DNA of 64,000 nt, taken from assembly GCA_021604505.1 (NCBI GenBank), contig BQJC01000002.1, positions 496,001 through 560,000 on the forward strand, in the 5' to 3' direction. Origin of the DNA: Nitrospinaceae bacterium. Its GTDB lineage: Bacteria > Nitrospinota > Nitrospinia > Nitrospinales > VA-1. Shown in pieces: positions 63,850 through 64,000 of the stretch. The notes under the pieces are model-generated. The model did not search any database, was not told the origin of the DNA, and saw only the letters and a program-made list of their open reading frames with translations. The position numbers and the translations under genes are program-made. Every line of letters starts with the position of its first letter. The stretch's first letter is position 1.

Positions 63850-64000
63850 ATGGTGATCAATAAATTATATCGAACACACTGGATTATTTTTACCCTTGCT
63901 GTATTGGTTCTTACCCGAACCGCCCCTCCGGCCTTTGGCTTGACAGGTGTGAAGGCGGGTGCGTCGAACAGCCAGAGCCAGCCTGCATCATCGGAAAAGA
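63850..64000 (+). CDS. pilQ: Probable PilQ secretin, N-terminal fragment (cut by window edge)
   Basis: The first 50 codons from ATG 63850 give MVINKLYRTHWIIFTLAVLV, a signal peptide ending near PPAFG, then a Ser/Gln-rich start of the mature protein. A very strong ribosome site (GAGGGATGAGGAG) precedes it. The identity as PilQ rests on the gene order pilM-N-O-P-Q, not on any secretin domain, which would lie beyond the window. Confidence 0.55.
   Translation, partial: MVINKLYRTHWIIFTLAVLVLTRTAPPAFGLTGVKAGASNSQSQPASSEK

Noticed and set aside
1-64000. CRISPR arrays, IS elements, prophage, tRNA or rRNA genes
   Set aside because: No direct-repeat array, transposase, integrase, tRNA cloverleaf or rRNA sequence was found by eye.

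Overview
The window is a stretch of bacterial chromosome with dense genes on both strands and no rRNA, tRNA, CRISPR array, insertion sequence or prophage that I could find. Lipobox lipoproteins, a TonB-family protein, an MsbA-like exporter, a general-secretion GspA/GspB-like pair and a type IV pilus pilM-N-O-P-Q cluster point to a Gram-negative cell. Many one- and two-component regulators, a chemoreceptor and large TPR, STAND and GT-C membrane proteins suggest a free-living bacterium with a delta-proteobacteria- or Nitrospinota-like gene repertoire. That placement is an inference from gene style; no marker gene was compared.

Layout. 0-4 kb: 3' end of a TonB-family gene, a secreted protein of 25-residue calcium-loop repeats, an exported amidohydrolase and a zinc alcohol dehydrogenase. 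4-9 kb: two GT-C-type membrane proteins and a TPR lipoprotein. 9-12.6 kb: a TetR regulator with matching operator/promoter elements, a DUF4177 protein, a cold-shock gene behind a structured leader, and a TPR protein with Cys/His clusters. 12.6-17.8 kb: mnmG with an overlapping DUF4911 gene, apt, a LysM/M23 lipoprotein, an FG-GAP lipoprotein and yacG. 17.8-20.8 kb: a J-like/ExeA ATPase/peptidoglycan-binding fusion and a GspB-like partner. 20.8-24.3 kb: a ferredoxin-SCP2 fusion with its MarR regulator and two palindromic operators, a DsrE protein and two uncharacterised genes. 24.3-30 kb: glyQ and glyS, separated by an opposite-strand membrane-anchored STAND-TPR gene.

30-35 kb: ppdK, an NAD-dependent epimerase and a split TPP-dependent decarboxylase. 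35-40 kb: a FlaG-like orphan, an MsbA-like ABC transporter and a GH57 4-alpha-glucanotransferase. 40-50 kb is a signalling block: a multi-PAS/GAF histidine kinase with its response regulator, an XRE regulator, a sigma-54 activator with a degenerate receiver, and a chemoreceptor with duplicated PAS modules. 50-59 kb: a third GT-C protein, nagZ, a FabF-type ketosynthase, a lipoprotein, two unknown proteins and miaB. 59-64 kb: a small XRE regulator, then pilM, pilN, pilO, a DUF2059/PilP-like fusion and the start of a probable pilQ.

Most of the window is housekeeping. The less ordinary parts are the two regulator/operator arrangements (TetR, MarR), the J-like GspA fusion, the STAND gene between glyQ and glyS, the PilP fusion, the degenerate-receiver activator and the leader upstream of the cold-shock gene. 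I see no clear new defence or mobile system.
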